From Candidatus Aramenus sulfurataquae (lineage in GTDB: Archaea > Thermoproteota > Thermoprotei_A > Sulfolobales > Sulfolobaceae): a stretch of DNA of 64,000 bases. A program made the translations under genes and the position numbers. Below the pieces are notes generated by a model that did not search any database, had not been told where the DNA came from, and saw nothing but the letters and a program-made list of their open reading frames with translations. This document shows, in pieces, positions 44,123-53,954 of this stretch. Each line of letters starts with the position of its first letter. Within the stretch, counting starts at the first letter, position 1. The stretch is taken from NCBI GenBank assembly GCA_000565255.1, contig ASRH01000006.1, positions 40,653 through 104,652 of the forward strand, given 5' to 3'.

Positions 44123-44905
44123 CACTATCCCTTGTATGATCTCCTCCTCTATTATTGCCTTTTTCTTGTAGTCGTAATAGAGCCCAGCCTTAGTAGAGGG
44201 ACTCAACGTGTCTCCCTTTAGTACTTCCTCCTGGCTTGCCTTTCCTTCAATGACTCTGTACTCTAGGATCTCTTCTTTCCTGAGTATCTCTACCCTGTTG
44301 GAGAGCAACCTCACGTTCATTGCAACTATGGGAGGTATGAGGAAGGTCTCGAGAGTTGAGGTTAAATACACCACTACCTTTTCAGCCTCCACTACTCTGT
44401 CCACGGACTTGGACTCTATAAATATGCTCCTCTTCTTCTCCACGTTGGTTATCCTCCCGTCCTTGAACTCCACTATGATGTTGTCCTCAGCCTGCTTCTT
44501 AATTGCCTCGTCAATTGAGGCATAAGTTGGGTGGGGCATGAAGATGAACCGGAACGTGCCGTAGTTCACGATCGCCTTTGGTGGAACAGCGTTGTTCTCT
44601 ACAAAGGTAACCTCGCTCCTTTCGCTCACGGGTATCGCGTAGTAGGGGAACTCCGTTGCCTTCAGTTCCTTGCATGCTAAGACTTGGCAGGCCTTCCTGA
44701 TGAACGTGGTCCTTTCGTAGTGGTACTCCTTGAAAACGCTCTTCAGTGAAGGCTCTAGAGACTTTACAAGAGAGGAAAGCAACTTCTCTTCCAAGTAAAA
44801 GGAGATTAAGGGGACGAAACCGTTCTCTTGTGAGAACCTCTTAGCAGCCTCCGCTGCAGTGGAGATGGGTCCTCTCGAGAGCTTGTCAAGTGACAATGCC
44901 TGCAT
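44105..44905 (-). CDS. Hypothetical protein
   Basis: A 266-aa soluble protein I do not recognise. The first 85 residues are helical, with two cysteines at about 73 and 78. The remainder is strand-rich (VTFVENNAVPPKAIVNYGTFRFIFMPHPTYAS, then VVVYLTSTLETFLIPPIVAMNVRLL). No catalytic signature or membrane helix is seen. It is convergent with the PaREP1 gene and separated by 49 bp from the nitrilase operon. Confidence 0.55.
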   Translation of the reverse strand: MQALSLDKLSRGPISTAAEAAKRFSQENGFVPLISFYLEEKLLSSLVKSLEPSLKSVFKEYHYERTTFIRKACQVLACKELKATEFPYYAIPVSERSEVTFVENNAVPPKAIVNYGTFRFIFMPHPTYASIDEAIKKQAEDNIIVEFKDGRITNVEKKRSIFIESKSVDRVVEAEKVVVYLTSTLETFLIPPIVAMNVRLLSNRVEILRKEEILEYRVIEGKASQEEVLKGDTLSPSTKAGLYYDYKKKAIIEEEIIQGIVSKFPL

Positions 44906-44954
44906 TCGTAAATAGAAGATAAGGGATAGTTAATAAAATGCTCTTGGAAATGTC

Positions 44955-45674
44955 CTAAGACTGAATTTCATTTACTTCAACATCAACTATTTCCTTGAGC
45001 CTCGATGCCCTCAAGTAGAAGTAGGACAGGGGGTCAACGTCTACTACCATGAACCCTTCTTCTTCTCCAAGCTCTCCCGCTGTCATTGTGTCCACTACGT
45101 TACCCTTTTTGTATGGCAATAGGGCAACGCTGTGTCCAGGGTAGTTGGGCAAGTCTAGAGCGTTGGAGTTGATGACCGCTATCCTGTTCTCCAACGCTCT
45201 CACCTTGAGGTACTCCCTCCATATGGGAAGCCCCTCTTTGTCTATCTTGGAGGGAACTAGAAGTACTTCAACACCTTTCTTGACCAGCGACCTCACGGTC
45301 TCTGGAAAATCCACGTCGTAGCATATGGCGATCCCAAACTTAATGCCGTTGTAACTAAAAACAGTTAAACTTGTGCCCGGGAAAAGCCTTTCCCTCTCCG
45401 AGCCAAAGAGGTGTACTTTTTTCGCTACCCCCCTTATCTTTCCCTTGTCGTCTATGATGGGCGATATGACGGAGACCCCGTCCTCAAAGGCTCCTGGGAT
45501 AACGTAGGCTGTGTACTTTAGGGCAAGGCGTTGGAACTCGGAGAGGGGGACTTCGTCTAGAGTCTTCACCCACTTTTCCGGGAGTAGCACTAGCTGGGCT
45601 CCACTAGCTAGGGCCTGCTCGGTCAGCGAGAGGGCGGAGTTGGTGCTACTAGCTTGCACTATGCCTATCCTCAA
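44955..45674 (-). CDS. Carbon-nitrogen hydrolase (nitrilase superfamily)
   Basis: A 239-aa amidase-type enzyme with the full E-K-C triad: glutamate in LVLLPEKW (near 36), lysine in GVAKKVHLFG (near 98), cysteine in GIAICYDVDFPE (near 126). It hydrolyses an amide or nitrile C-N bond, but substrate prediction within the family is unreliable. It overlaps the upstream CBS-domain gene by 4 bp. Confidence 0.9.
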   Translation of the reverse strand: MRIGIVQASSTNSALSLTEQALASGAQLVLLPEKWVKTLDEVPLSEFQRLALKYTAYVIPGAFEDGVSVISPIIDDKGKIRGVAKKVHLFGSERERLFPGTSLTVFSYNGIKFGIAICYDVDFPETVRSLVKKGVEVLLVPSKIDKEGLPIWREYLKVRALENRIAVINSNALDLPNYPGHSVALLPYKKGNVVDTMTAGELGEEEGFMVVDVDPLSYFYLRASRLKEIVDVEVNEIQS

Positions 45675-46795
45675 ATTTCCTCTCTCTTATCCACTTTCTT
45701 TTCCTCGATCCTCTTAAGTTTCCTTATTAGCCTTTCCTCGACCTTCTCCACAGCCTTCTTTACTGCAACTACTGGATCCCAGTCAGTCTCGTTGGCGACG
45801 AAGTTGCCTATCTTGGTGGTAGCGTTGACTGTGACCTTGTATAGTGTCTTGTCTTGGCTAACTGCCTCCTCCTTGAAGGACACTCTGAAGTTTATTATCT
45901 CAGTTAGCTTCTCAAGCTTGCTCAAGTACCTCTCTAGGACTCCGTCTATCATGCTTTTAATCTCCGCGTTCCTAAGCCCGGTGGTGAGCTTGGCTTGCAG
46001 AGGTAAGCTAAGCTGATACTTTGACTCCAAGGACTTTATTACGTCTATACCGCTTATGACCCCGGCTACGTAGTCTCCCTCCATCACAGGCATCCCGGAG
46101 ATCTTGTTCTTCACTATTTTTTCAGCTACCTTTGAGAGCGAGTCAGCTCCGTTGACCGTTATTACCGGATAGACCATTATGTCTTTTAAGGGCATTGCCA
46201 TTATCCTTTCCTCCTCCGCCATGATTGACTCCCTCTTCCTCCCGGAGACTGAGTAGAGGGCGTTGACTATGTCCCTTGTCGTTACAATGCCTTCCAGGTT
46301 CTTTTCGTTTACTACGGGGATCCTGCTCACGTGGTTCCTGACTATTTCCCATCTGGCTTTGGCCACTGAATCTGATGAGGAGAGCATAATGGGAGGAGAC
46401 GACATGTACTCCCTAGCCTTTGCGTTAGGTATTTCCCCAGACTCCAGGAGGTAGTTGAGCACGTTTTCCCTAGTTACAAGCCCCACTAGCTCCCTAGAGG
46501 AGTTGACCAATGGGATTGCCCTAGCCTTGCTTGTGTAAAACTTAGCAACGACCTTTCCAAAGTCGTCGTTCTCGTTTAATGTGACCGTTGGGGACGCTAT
46601 TGTAAAGACTCTAGTCTCTAGACTCACCGCTCTTCTTATGAGGTTCTTGTCTGTGAGCATTGCTACTACTTTCTTTTCCTTTAGCACGGGTACTACCCAC
46701 TGGTTCTCCTCCTTCATCTTGCTTAATATTTCCCCGAGTCTCGTGTTAACGTGAGCCACGACTTTTGGCTCATCCGCGAGTTCTCCGAGTTTCAA
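45671..46795 (-). CDS. CBS-domain protein with C-terminal HPF-like domain
   Basis: A 374-aa protein with four CBS repeats in two pairs (about 1-125 and 130-265; for example MSSPPIMLSSSDSVAKARW and PVITVNGADSLSKVAEKIV), which usually bind adenine nucleotides. A C-terminal segment (about 275-366) resembles ribosome hibernation factors (S30AE/HPF): YLSKLEKLTEIINFRVSF, YKVTVNATTKIGNFVANETD, then DPVVAVKKAVEKVEERLIRKL. This suggests a nucleotide-sensing ribosome factor. Start is TTG 46795 preceded by a GTGAG site. Confidence 0.78.
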   Translation of the reverse strand: MKLGELADEPKVVAHVNTRLGEILSKMKEENQWVVPVLKEKKVVAMLTDKNLIRRAVSLETRVFTIASPTVTLNENDDFGKVVAKFYTSKARAIPLVNSSRELVGLVTRENVLNYLLESGEIPNAKAREYMSSPPIMLSSSDSVAKARWEIVRNHVSRIPVVNEKNLEGIVTTRDIVNALYSVSGRKRESIMAEEERIMAMPLKDIMVYPVITVNGADSLSKVAEKIVKNKISGMPVMEGDYVAGVISGIDVIKSLESKYQLSLPLQAKLTTGLRNAEIKSMIDGVLERYLSKLEKLTEIINFRVSFKEEAVSQDKTLYKVTVNATTKIGNFVANETDWDPVVAVKKAVEKVEERLIRKLKRIEEKKVDKREEI

Positions 46796-46854
46796 GATCT
46801 CACGTGTAATATTTTAATGAGAGAATGTATTAAAAATATCTTAGGTACCCAAGG

Positions 46855-47913
46855 TTGCACAAGACGGCTTTTGTATGGGACGAGAAGTACCTGGACTACT
46901 CGTTTCCGGGAGATCACCCCTTTAAGTCAATAAGGGAGAGTATGGCGAAGAAGCTGATGGAAGAGAGGGGTTTCTTCCACGAGATAGACGTGGTGAGGCC
47001 AACCCCTATAAGCGAGGAGTTGCTGCTGAAGGTTCACGACAAGGAGTACGTGGATCACGTGAAGAGATTGAGCGAGGAGGGAAAGGGCTATCTTGACTCC
47101 GGGGACACCCCTGCCTTCAAGGGCATATTTGAGGCGTCTCTGATTAGGGTTTCGGGAACGGTAAAGGCCCTTGAGGTCTTGGATAAGTACGACCACGCAG
47201 TAAACTTAGGTGGCGGTTTCCATCACGCTAAGAGGAGCTCGGCGTCAGGCTTCTGCGTCTTTAACGACGTTGCGTTAGTGGCCAAACTCGCTGAAGAGAA
47301 GTACGGGAGAGTGGCAATAATCGACCTGGACGGCCACCACGGAGACGGGACTCAAGCTTTACTTTACGACGATCCCAACGTTCTAAAGGTGTCCCTACAC
47401 ATGTACCACAGAGGCTTCTTTCCGGGAACTGGAAGCGCTGAGGAGATTGGGGAGGGAGAGGCTAAGGGGCTTACGTTAAACGTACCCCTCCCCCCGGGCA
47501 CAGGGGACGACGCGTACTTAGAGGCGTTTAGGGAAGTAGTTGTGAAGAAGATAAGGCAGTTTAAGCCAAGGCTCTTCGTTGTAGTTGAAGGAGGAGACTC
47601 CCACTTTGGAGACCCTTTAGTTGAGCTAAAGCTTTCCACCAGAGGTTACTTGGAAGCGATAAAGAAGATCCATGGACTAGCCCACGAGTATGCTGACGGG
47701 AAGTTGATACTCTTGGGCGTTGGCGGGTATAATTACGACGCCACTGCGAGGATCTGGACTCTATCTGTGGCGGAAATAGCGGGGATAGAAGAAGGGGAAG
47801 TTGAGACTCTTCACGACTGTTGCTTTACCTCTAGTACCCCATTCGTGAAAAACAAGGTAGAAGAAGTGATAAAGGAACTGAAAAAGATCCACGGATTAGG
47901 TGACAAGGATTAA
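46855..47913 (+). CDS. Histone deacetylase-family deacylase (AcuC-like)
   Basis: A 352-aa zinc-dependent deacetylase fold. Active-site segments are [36 protein letters not shown] (zinc D and H) and [17 protein letters not shown] (second zinc aspartate). Archaeal members may deacetylate chromatin proteins, enzymes such as acetyl-CoA synthetase, or polyamines; no substrate can be chosen here. Start TTG 46855; promoter-like GTATTAAAAATATC at 46828-46841. Confidence 0.88.
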   Translation: MHKTAFVWDEKYLDYSFPGDHPFKSIRESMAKKLMEERGFFHEIDVVRPTPISEELLLKVHDKEYVDHVKRLSEEGKGYLDSGDTPAFKGIFEASLIRVSGTVKALEVLDKYDHAVNLGGGFHHAKRSSASGFCVFNDVALVAKLAEEKYGRVAIIDLDGHHGDGTQALLYDDPNVLKVSLHMYHRGFFPGTGSAEEIGEGEAKGLTLNVPLPPGTGDDAYLEAFREVVVKKIRQFKPRLFVVVEGGDSHFGDPLVELKLSTRGYLEAIKKIHGLAHEYADGKLILLGVGGYNYDATARIWTLSVAEIAGIEEGEVETLHDCCFTSSTPFVKNKVEEVIKELKKIHGLGDKD

Positions 47914-49083
47914 AGCAGAGGCCTCCCTTGCCTTTTGCCTAGCCTCTTCAGCTGTGTTTCCTATTGCCAACACCACTCCCATCCTTCTCTTCTCGTACGT
48001 GTAGGGTTTTCCGAACAGCCTCACTTGTACTCCTGGGATCTTCATAGCCTTGTCCACGTTAAGGTACTTGGGAGCCCACGTCTCCTTTTGCGCCAAGATC
48101 ACGTGGGAGGCAGCAGGAGTCAATAGCTTGACCTCTGGAGTTGGGAGCCCTAGGGCGCTCCTAATGTGAACTTGGAATTCGTTGATGTCTTGACTCACTA
48201 AAGTCACGTGACCAGTGTCGTGTGGCCTTGGAGAGACCTCACTGAACAGCACCCTGTTCCCAGACACTAGGATCTCTACGCCAAATATCCCGAGCCCCCC
48301 TAGCGCGTCCACTACCCTCAACGCGTAGTCCTTCGCCCTGTCCAGCACGTCGTCGCTTACGTTGGCTGGTTGCCACGACTCAACGTAGTAGTAGCTAGGC
48401 CTCTGGTGCTCCACCGCTGGCATGGTGTTTGTTACTATACCGTTGTCCCCCAGGTACCTATACGTCAAGATCGTAAGCTCCGTGTCTACCTTTACGTACT
48501 CCTCCACTATTACCGTCTTGCTCTTTCCCCTAGCGTGGGATATTGACTCCTTGAACGCCTCCTCCACTTCCTCTGGCTTCTTAATGAGCACGTGACCGTG
48601 ACCGCTAGAGCTCATTTCCGGCTTGATCAAGCACGGGTAACCAATGTCCTGGCATGCCCTCCTTACCTCCTCCGCGCTCTCAGCAAAGGCGTAGGCCGTG
48701 GTCGGAACCTTTACCTTCTCTGCCGCCAACCTCCTTAGGGCCACCCTGTTCATGCATGTTTTTACTGCCGCTGCATTTGGGATAACCCTGTAGCCTGAGT
48801 CCTCTAGCTCCACTAGGGCATCCGTGTTTATCGCCTCGATCTCGGCTATTATTGCATCTGGGTTCTCCTTTTTCGCTATGGATTTTACCGCGTCCTTGTT
48901 CAGCATATCCATTACGTATTTCCTGTGGGCCACGTGCATTGCTGGAGCCATGTCGTACCTATCTACGGCCACCACTTCTACGCCCAGCCTCTGGGCCTCT
49001 ATTGCCATTTCCTTTCCAAGCTCCCCGCTTCCCAGAAGGAGTATTTTGTTCCCTCCATCCAATAAAGGAGTGCCTATTTGCAT
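47896..49083 (-). CDS. purT: Formate-dependent phosphoribosylglycinamide formyltransferase
   Basis: PurT, an ATP-grasp enzyme that formylates GAR with formate and ATP in purine synthesis, so no formyl-folate is needed. Seen: [49 protein letters not shown] and [18 protein letters not shown] 49083 (395 aa) is preferred over TTG 49104, since a TATA-like CTTTTTAAC on the minus strand (about 49109-49117) is about 26 bp away. It converges with the deacylase gene (18-bp overlap). Confidence 0.94.
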   Translation of the reverse strand: MQIGTPLLDGGNKILLLGSGELGKEMAIEAQRLGVEVVAVDRYDMAPAMHVAHRKYVMDMLNKDAVKSIAKKENPDAIIAEIEAINTDALVELEDSGYRVIPNAAAVKTCMNRVALRRLAAEKVKVPTTAYAFAESAEEVRRACQDIGYPCLIKPEMSSSGHGHVLIKKPEEVEEAFKESISHARGKSKTVIVEEYVKVDTELTILTYRYLGDNGIVTNTMPAVEHQRPSYYYVESWQPANVSDDVLDRAKDYALRVVDALGGLGIFGVEILVSGNRVLFSEVSPRPHDTGHVTLVSQDINEFQVHIRSALGLPTPEVKLLTPAASHVILAQKETWAPKYLNVDKAMKIPGVQVRLFGKPYTYEKRRMGVVLAIGNTAEEARQKAREASALILVT

Positions 49084-49137
49084 GACTGAGTTAAACTTGC
49101 CCAAGTTAAAAAGTTAAGATGAAGCCTACCTACTTTA

Positions 49138-49731
49138 TTACTTACCCAAGTAAATACGTACTCTGTCCAAGAGCCTTTTGGGGTCTAGTACAACGTTGTT
49201 CACGCACTGCCAACCCCTGGGCACGAAACAGGAACCAGCGTAAGGTAGGGCTACAACCCCAGGGTAGAACCTCGAGTACTCCTCAATTTGGGCGTAGTCT
49301 ACCTTGCCCACCTTAGCCTCGACTATAACTTTGCCCTCAACCAAGAAGTCGGGTGTGTTGTGTTGCCTTTTGCCAGAGAATTTGCTTAAGCTTAAGAAGA
49401 GCCTGGGATGTGCTTCAACCTTGAATTCCCTGCTTAACTCTCCAAGGATAAACTCCTCGAAGACCTCCCCCAAGGTGTGTATGAGCTTCATCCTCCTTTC
49501 CCTCTTCTCTAATAGGAGGGCGTCTAGCAGGTCCACCTCTTTAATCCTTTTTATCATGGATACGAGGTCTAGGTCTTCCCTGTCCAACTTTGGCTTCACG
49601 GATTTGGGATCAATCTCGATACCGTCCTTTGTTGTCAACTTTACAAATCCCTCGTCTATCACTCCAATTACATTTCCATTTTCGTCGTGGACAAGTTCCC
49701 CTTCTTTTATAGAAAAACGGAGAATCTTCAC
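49138..49731 (-). CDS. PD-(D/E)xK nuclease-like protein
   Basis: A protein of about 197 aa with a likely restriction-endonuclease fold. [13 protein letters not shown] (helix with glutamate) is followed by [28 protein letters not shown], matching D-(x)n-E-x-K with a trailing helix. The first 80 residues contain a beta-rich [16 protein letters not shown] segment. The frame runs to an ATG at 49830, but GTG 49731 is preferred because TTTTTAGG on the minus strand (around 49757) is a TATA box at leaderless distance. The role is unknown; DNA repair or degradation is inferred. Confidence 0.62.
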   Translation of the reverse strand: MKILRFSIKEGELVHDENGNVIGVIDEGFVKLTTKDGIEIDPKSVKPKLDREDLDLVSMIKRIKEVDLLDALLLEKRERRMKLIHTLGEVFEEFILGELSREFKVEAHPRLFLSLSKFSGKRQHNTPDFLVEGKVIVEAKVGKVDYAQIEEYSRFYPGVVALPYAGSCFVPRGWQCVNNVVLDPKRLLDRVRIYLGK

Positions 49732-49733
49732 CA

Positions 49734-49764
49734 AATTTATAAGGGGATCTAAACCTAAAAAGGT
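49734..49764. promoter_or_regulatory. Two face-to-face TATA elements for leaderless divergent genes
   Basis: AATTTATAAG (about 49734-49743) is about 26 bp before GTG 49766 on the plus strand. CCTAAAAAGG (about 49755-49764), read on the minus strand as CCTTTTTAGG, is about 26 bp before GTG 49731. The two promoters interleave within 35 bp, and each start codon sits where transcription should begin. Confidence 0.5.
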
Positions 49765-49765
49765 T

Positions 49766-50416
49766 GTGATAGTTACACCAAGCGACGTCATGTGGGGATC
49801 GGTCCTAGTGGCGTGGGTTGCCGTAGTCACGCTCTACTTCTCCAAGCTTGTGGCCAAGGTAACTAACATTTACGTTGCCAGGAAGACAATACATATGCTG
49901 GGAGGGGGCGTCGTTGCAATTGTTAGCCCCTTCCTCCTCTCATCGCCATTGATACCCATAGTCGCCTCCTACGCCTTAACGGCATTTCTCTTGGCAAGGA
50001 GAAAGTCGGGTAAGGTGTTCTCCTGGTTCCAGGAGAGCCAGGACATGGGGGAAGTACACTTCACCTTCTCCTTTGGCACTGTTCTCCTAGCATCGTGGGT
50101 GTTACAGCCCAACTTCTGGTCGCTCGACAACAAGTTCCTCTACGTAGCTCTACTGCCCTTGCTCTATATGTCCTTTGGTGACGGAGTTACGGGCATAATA
50201 AGAAACTACGTGTACAAGAGGAGGTTTAAGGGCTTCTGGGGGTCTGTGGGGATGTTCCTGGTGTCCTCTTCCCTGGGCTACGCACTTCTCTCCATTCCTG
50301 GTTTCATATCAGGGGTACTAGCAACGTTAGTTGAAAGAGTTACCAAGTTGGACGACAACATAACAGTGCCCTTGACCTCCTTCGCCTTCCTTTACTTAGC
50401 TGTAAAGTTTTTTTAG
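49766..50416 (+). CDS. Dolichol kinase-like integral membrane protein
   Basis: A 216-aa membrane protein of the CTP-dependent polyprenol/dolichol kinase and phosphatidate cytidylyltransferase-like group. [16 protein letters not shown], the [19 protein letters not shown] motif with the aspartate, and [14 protein letters not shown] are typical, as are six hydrophobic helices. It probably phosphorylates a polyprenol for glycan carrier lipids. Start GTG 49766 is favoured by promoter position; ATG 49790 is the alternative. A much longer upstream extension of the frame is only the antisense of the nuclease gene. Confidence 0.78.
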   Translation: MIVTPSDVMWGSVLVAWVAVVTLYFSKLVAKVTNIYVARKTIHMLGGGVVAIVSPFLLSSPLIPIVASYALTAFLLARRKSGKVFSWFQESQDMGEVHFTFSFGTVLLASWVLQPNFWSLDNKFLYVALLPLLYMSFGDGVTGIIRNYVYKRRFKGFWGSVGMFLVSSSLGYALLSIPGFISGVLATLVERVTKLDDNITVPLTSFAFLYLAVKFF

Positions 50417-51028
50417 CTTTGAGAACTCCTCTTGACCGAACACCTTAACCTTTAGGTCGCTCGTGTTGATTACCATGATCCCATCTATCTTCGCTCCCTT
50501 AAGGGACTTAAGATTAACGTCAAAAACGTTGTGGTACTTTCTGATTAAGTTCATGGTTTCCCTGAGCTCCTCCTCCCTCCTCTCCTCTTGGCTCTCGAAG
50601 AACACGTCAGGGATAGGGGGTATGTAAAAGGAAGGTACAGCAATGAAGAACTCCCTCGCCAAGTTGCTATACCTCGCTATCTTCAGGGACGTCCTGCTCA
50701 TCAAAAACTCCTCTTGGTTGTCGGCAAAGTTGGGTGGAACGAACCCCGTCTCTACCTCTATTCCAATGTCGTAGCCCTTTACTGCGTAAACGTCTATTAC
50801 TCTCCCCTCTGTCTCGTACTCTACCGACGTTCTATAGCCCTCCTTAATTAGGAATGAGGCCACGATGAGTTGGAGGATAGAGTGGATAGAGTTTATGACC
50901 CCGAGCTTGTGAAACTCCAGGAGTTTGTTGAACACGTCGTCTATGTCTAAGATCCCGTAGCGCGACATGATCTTGTTCTTTACGCCTACCAGATCTTTTA
51001 CGAAGTTCCTCGTCTTTTTCATTTCCAT
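50396..51028 (-). CDS. Hypothetical protein, possible PD-(D/E)xK-like fold
   Basis: A 210-aa protein of unknown family. After a helical N-terminus (1-60) comes [26 protein letters not shown] (about 80-105), where a D followed by E-x-E resembles a degraded nuclease core, and then charged helices. It could bind nucleic acid; catalysis is doubtful as the lysine is missing. It ends 21 bp inside the dolichol-kinase-like gene. A C/D box sRNA on the same strand ends 5 nt before its ATG. Confidence 0.5.
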   Translation of the reverse strand: MEMKKTRNFVKDLVGVKNKIMSRYGILDIDDVFNKLLEFHKLGVINSIHSILQLIVASFLIKEGYRTSVEYETEGRVIDVYAVKGYDIGIEVETGFVPPNFADNQEEFLMSRTSLKIARYSNLAREFFIAVPSFYIPPIPDVFFESQEERREEELRETMNLIRKYHNVFDVNLKSLKGAKIDGIMVINTSDLKVKVFGQEEFSKLKKLYS

Positions 51029-51090
51029 TCTCCTCAGTGTGGGGAATCGCTCCTCACGTATCAGAAAACCGTCACTTCATCACTACTGGT
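51029..51090 (-). ncRNA. C/D box sRNA
   Basis: On the minus strand all boxes are near perfect: C box GTGATGA (51083-51077), 12-nt guide AGTGACGGTTTT, D' CTGA (51064-51061), 3-nt spacer, C' GTGAGGA (51057-51051), 13-nt guide GCGATTCCCCACA, D CTGA (51037-51034). Spacings are those of archaeal 2'-O-methylation guides. Predicted targets would read AAAACCGUCACU and UGUGGGGAAUCGC; I could not place them in rRNA from memory. It sits in the leader of the gene starting at 51028. Confidence 0.8.
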
Positions 51091-51125
51091 GAAAATTTAA
51101 CATCCCGCAAATATATCTGTTTTTC

Positions 51126-51563
51126 ATGATAAGCTGGCTGATCGGCTCTAAAGCCGAGTCTTGGTATTATTTAAAGGAGTTACTTCAGGATTACCGCAAC
51201 GTGGGGGTTTACGTCAATGAAGGGGGCGAGATTGAGTTAGTGAAGGTAAGCGACCTCGACGACTTCTTCCTTCCAACAGGGGTCTTGATACACCCCAGGA
51301 GCTTAAAGTCCTTGAAGCCCTTCTACCTAAAGCTGGAGAAGTACGTGGCCTTCCCGCTCTTTGACCTAAGGGCAATAAGGAAACTCGTTGAGAGGAAGGG
51401 GTGGAGGGCTATGGAGTACTATTTGGGGGAGGAGTTCCAAGGGGGTTGGGTAGTCTACGACTGTGAGGGATGTGAAGAGAAGCAGAGACTTCACCTAGAG
51501 GTGGGGGAAGTAGAGGATCCAGTTGAGGTGCACTTGAGGATATACGAAAAAGGCTTGAAGTAG
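51126..51563 (+). CDS. Hypothetical protein
   Basis: A 145-aa protein with no recognised family. It has an N-terminal helix-strand unit (SWLIGSKAESWYYLKELLQDY), a central basic segment (HPRSLKSLKPFYLKLEKYVAFPLFDLRAI), and a VVYDCEGCEEK turn with C-x2-C near residue 115, followed by acidic strands. It converges on the FAD oxidoreductase gene with a 2-bp gap. A TATA-like AAATATATC at 51109-51117 is close upstream. Confidence 0.55.
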   Translation: MISWLIGSKAESWYYLKELLQDYRNVGVYVNEGGEIELVKVSDLDDFFLPTGVLIHPRSLKSLKPFYLKLEKYVAFPLFDLRAIRKLVERKGWRAMEYYLGEEFQGGWVVYDCEGCEEKQRLHLEVGEVEDPVEVHLRIYEKGLK

Positions 51564-51565
51564 CG

Positions 51566-52552
51566 TTAGAGCTCGTGAGGTTCCTTACCGAGGTCGAAGT
51601 CTTTAATCCCGTTGAATCTGTCGAGTAAGTACTCCCTATCCTCTTTTCCCTCAAGGATCATCTCCACAAGAAGAGATGCAACCCCTGGGCCTACTTCAGC
51701 TCCATAGCCGTTGAGGCCGCCTATATAGTACAAGTTGTCCAGTAGCCTGCCGTACGCCGGCCTCATGTCAGGAGTACCTTCGCAGAACTCTCCAGAAGTG
51801 TAGACGTGGTATAGTTTGCCCAGCCTCTCCTTCGCTTTGTCTATTACCTCCAGTGGGTTCACCTTCACCTTTGTCCCAGGAGAGGCTACGACGGTCTTAC
51901 CGTCCCCTACTATTGATAGCCTCATGCCCACTCCTAGAAACGGCCTGGAGTAGAAGCCCTTTTCGTAGTCGTAAACGAACGTCTGGTCGAATAGGCTATT
52001 CTCGTTGAGCACGAGTGAAGCCCAGCAGTAGTAGCTTTTCGTGTTGACAGGGAAAAGCAAGTGGTTCCAGGGCCCCGTAGCTAAAACATATACCTCTGCC
52101 TCCAGGCTCTTGTCGTTGATTGTGACATCCACCTTGTTCCCCCTTTGCGCTATGGAGGCCCTTTCCCTTATCACTGGGACGGAGTCTATTAGCCTCTTTA
52201 CGTAGACCAGCCTGTCCCCGCCTCTCGCTACTAGTCCTTTCGCGCTAAGCCAAGGTACGTACTCTTCTTTCACTTCTACTCCTACTTCTCTCCACGACTC
52301 CACAACGCTGTCGTCCACTCTGCCTATAGTAACGGAAGGGAACTCCTTAGTCGCCACGTTAAACTCCCTGTAAAACTCTAGGCTCTTCTTCGCCAAGTAT
52401 ACGTCCTTTCCCTTCAAGAGCATCGAGTGGATGAGCGAAGGGAAGATCCTCCTTATTCTAGGGTCTAGAACCTTGACCTCGTGGCCCCTCTTCTTCAGCA
52501 TATAGTAGAGGGACGACCCTGCTATTCCTCCACCTATAATGGCTATCTTCAA
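51566..52552 (-). CDS. FAD-dependent oxidoreductase (DAO/GlpD-like)
   Basis: A 328-aa flavoprotein of the D-amino-acid-oxidase-type superfamily. The N-terminal dinucleotide motif [28 protein letters not shown] is followed by a substrate domain, [11 protein letters not shown] near 180 (the second FAD segment) and the C-terminal [19 protein letters not shown] motif. It oxidises an amine or hydroxy acid; the substrate is unknown. Start ATG 52552 faces the nucleotidyltransferase-like gene. Confidence 0.82.
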   Translation of the reverse strand: MKIAIIGGGIAGSSLYYMLKKRGHEVKVLDPRIRRIFPSLIHSMLLKGKDVYLAKKSLEFYREFNVATKEFPSVTIGRVDDSVVESWREVGVEVKEEYVPWLSAKGLVARGGDRLVYVKRLIDSVPVIRERASIAQRGNKVDVTINDKSLEAEVYVLATGPWNHLLFPVNTKSYYCWASLVLNENSLFDQTFVYDYEKGFYSRPFLGVGMRLSIVGDGKTVVASPGTKVKVNPLEVIDKAKERLGKLYHVYTSGEFCEGTPDMRPAYGRLLDNLYYIGGLNGYGAEVGPGVASLLVEMILEGKEDREYLLDRFNGIKDFDLGKEPHEL

Positions 52553-52586
52553 CGGGATTTTTAGTCCGGCGTCAAAATTTAAAATT

Positions 52587-53387
52587 ATGGCAAGGAAGCC
52601 AGTGGAGGGCTACTTCGTCAAGTACATGGACGTGGTTTGGGCGGTGAAGGGGTGTTTCCATCCTGAGAACTTTGTAGTCGCGGTTCCGCACTACTATAAG
52701 GGAGTCAAAATAAAGAGGTTAAACGACGCCTTGAGTCTCGTGAAGGAGAAGTTTCCTCACCTTCTTAAGTACGTGGAGGAGATAGGGTTTGACGTTCCCT
52801 TAGTCCCCCTGGAGGAGAGCGAAATACTTGACCCCTTTAACGCTAGAACTGAGGGGGTAGTGAAGGAGTTTACCGAGCTCTTCCACGACGTGGGCGTTAC
52901 AGGCAGTCATTTGTACCTAGGCAGGGGAAACGACATAGACGTCTTGACCTTCAACAGGGAGAACTACAGCAAGCTCGTGGAGCTCAGGAACGCCAACGTC
53001 ATCACGCCCTTAGACGAGGTAGAGGAGTCTGAAGTAGAGAGTCTAGACATGGGAGACTTCCTAAAGCTAAAGAGGAAAAGGTACTTGGAGGGCAAGTACA
53101 AGGGCGTCCCCTATACGTTCAAGATAGTAGATTGCGTGGACTTCGGTAAGGTAAAAGAGGTTAGAGACTTCGAGGGGAAGATTGTCGTGGAGAGGGCCAT
53201 AAGGCCCTACACTTTGCCCGCTGTGTACTCCTTCAAGGATTACTTGCTCACGAGCTTTAGGACGCGTTTCACGGAGCTCAGTGAGGGCACTGTACTCTAC
53301 GTTAAGGGCAAGTTACTGGTAAGGGAGGACTTCAAGGACATAGACCTAGACGTGTCGAGAGAGGTGAAAGTGCTAGAAACAAGGTAA
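52587..53387 (+). CDS. Predicted nucleotidyltransferase (COG1665-like)
   Basis: A 266-aa archaeal protein with a minimal nucleotidyltransferase motif, [19 protein letters not shown] (G-S followed by D-x-D, residues about 113-131). Upstream is a helical domain with [12 protein letters not shown], and downstream a beta-rich domain with KLLVREDF. Function unknown. ATG 52587 is chosen, as homologous-looking sequence begins [10 protein letters not shown]; the frame is open further upstream. A perfect GGCTAT-T-ATAGCC palindrome (53388-53400) follows the stop. Confidence 0.68.
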   Translation: MARKPVEGYFVKYMDVVWAVKGCFHPENFVVAVPHYYKGVKIKRLNDALSLVKEKFPHLLKYVEEIGFDVPLVPLEESEILDPFNARTEGVVKEFTELFHDVGVTGSHLYLGRGNDIDVLTFNRENYSKLVELRNANVITPLDEVEESEVESLDMGDFLKLKRKRYLEGKYKGVPYTFKIVDCVDFGKVKEVRDFEGKIVVERAIRPYTLPAVYSFKDYLLTSFRTRFTELSEGTVLYVKGKLLVREDFKDIDLDVSREVKVLETR

Positions 53388-53417
53388 GGCTATTATAGCC
53401 GTTGTCCTAATCCACTT

Positions 53418-53954
53418 ATGGAAGCCCACGAGACCCATAGGCACAACGCACCAAAGGTGCTCAACTTCTACGTCATAACTATAAGCACTTCTAGGTACGA
53501 AAAGATGCAGAGGAAGGAGCCAGTAGTGGACGAGTCGGGGGACGTGATAAAACAATTGGTGATAAGCTCCAATCACTCGCTTGTTGGCTACGAGCTAGTG
53601 CCGGACAACAAGGTCAAGATATTGAAGGCTATACTCAACGCTGTAGATAACGATAAGGTAGACGTCGTTGTGACAACTGGGGGGACCGGGTACTCGCCCA
53701 GCGACACTACCGTGGAGGCAGTGAGGAAAGTCTTGGACAGAGAAGTGGAGGGCTTCGGGGACGTGTTTAGGTTACTCAGCTACAACGACCCAAAGGTTAG
53801 GTCTGCCTCTTACTTGAGCAAGGCCTCTGCTGGGGTGCTGAACGGGAAAGTGATATACATGTTGCCGGGCTCCCCTAGGGCTGTCGAGCTCGCCATGAGG
53901 GAGCTAATCCTCCCTGAGGCTCCACACTTAGTGTACATTGTTAGATCTAAGTAG
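53418..53954 (+). CDS. moaB: Molybdenum cofactor biosynthesis protein MoaB/MogA
   Basis: A 178-aa MPT adenylyltransferase-type protein that activates molybdopterin before molybdate insertion. Hallmarks are [30 protein letters not shown] (MPT-binding loop) and [20 protein letters not shown]. It may supply cofactor to the molybdopterin oxidoreductase at 60387. The ATTATAGCC palindrome just upstream may hold its TATA box. Its end overlaps the convergent Fe-S gene by 8 bp. Confidence 0.92.
   Translation: MEAHETHRHNAPKVLNFYVITISTSRYEKMQRKEPVVDESGDVIKQLVISSNHSLVGYELVPDNKVKILKAILNAVDNDKVDVVVTTGGTGYSPSDTTVEAVRKVLDREVEGFGDVFRLLSYNDPKVRSASYLSKASAGVLNGKVIYMLPGSPRAVELAMRELILPEAPHLVYIVRSK

Noticed and set aside
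49304..49765. Long N-terminal extension of the dolichol-kinase-like protein
   Set aside because: This part of the open frame is antisense to the D-ExK nuclease gene, has low-complexity serine/leucine content and lies upstream of the mapped-looking TATA box.
53388..53400. GGCTATTATAGCC as a terminator
   Set aside because: A perfect palindrome but only 13 bp with a one-base centre and no T-run; it more likely overlaps the TATA region of moaB.
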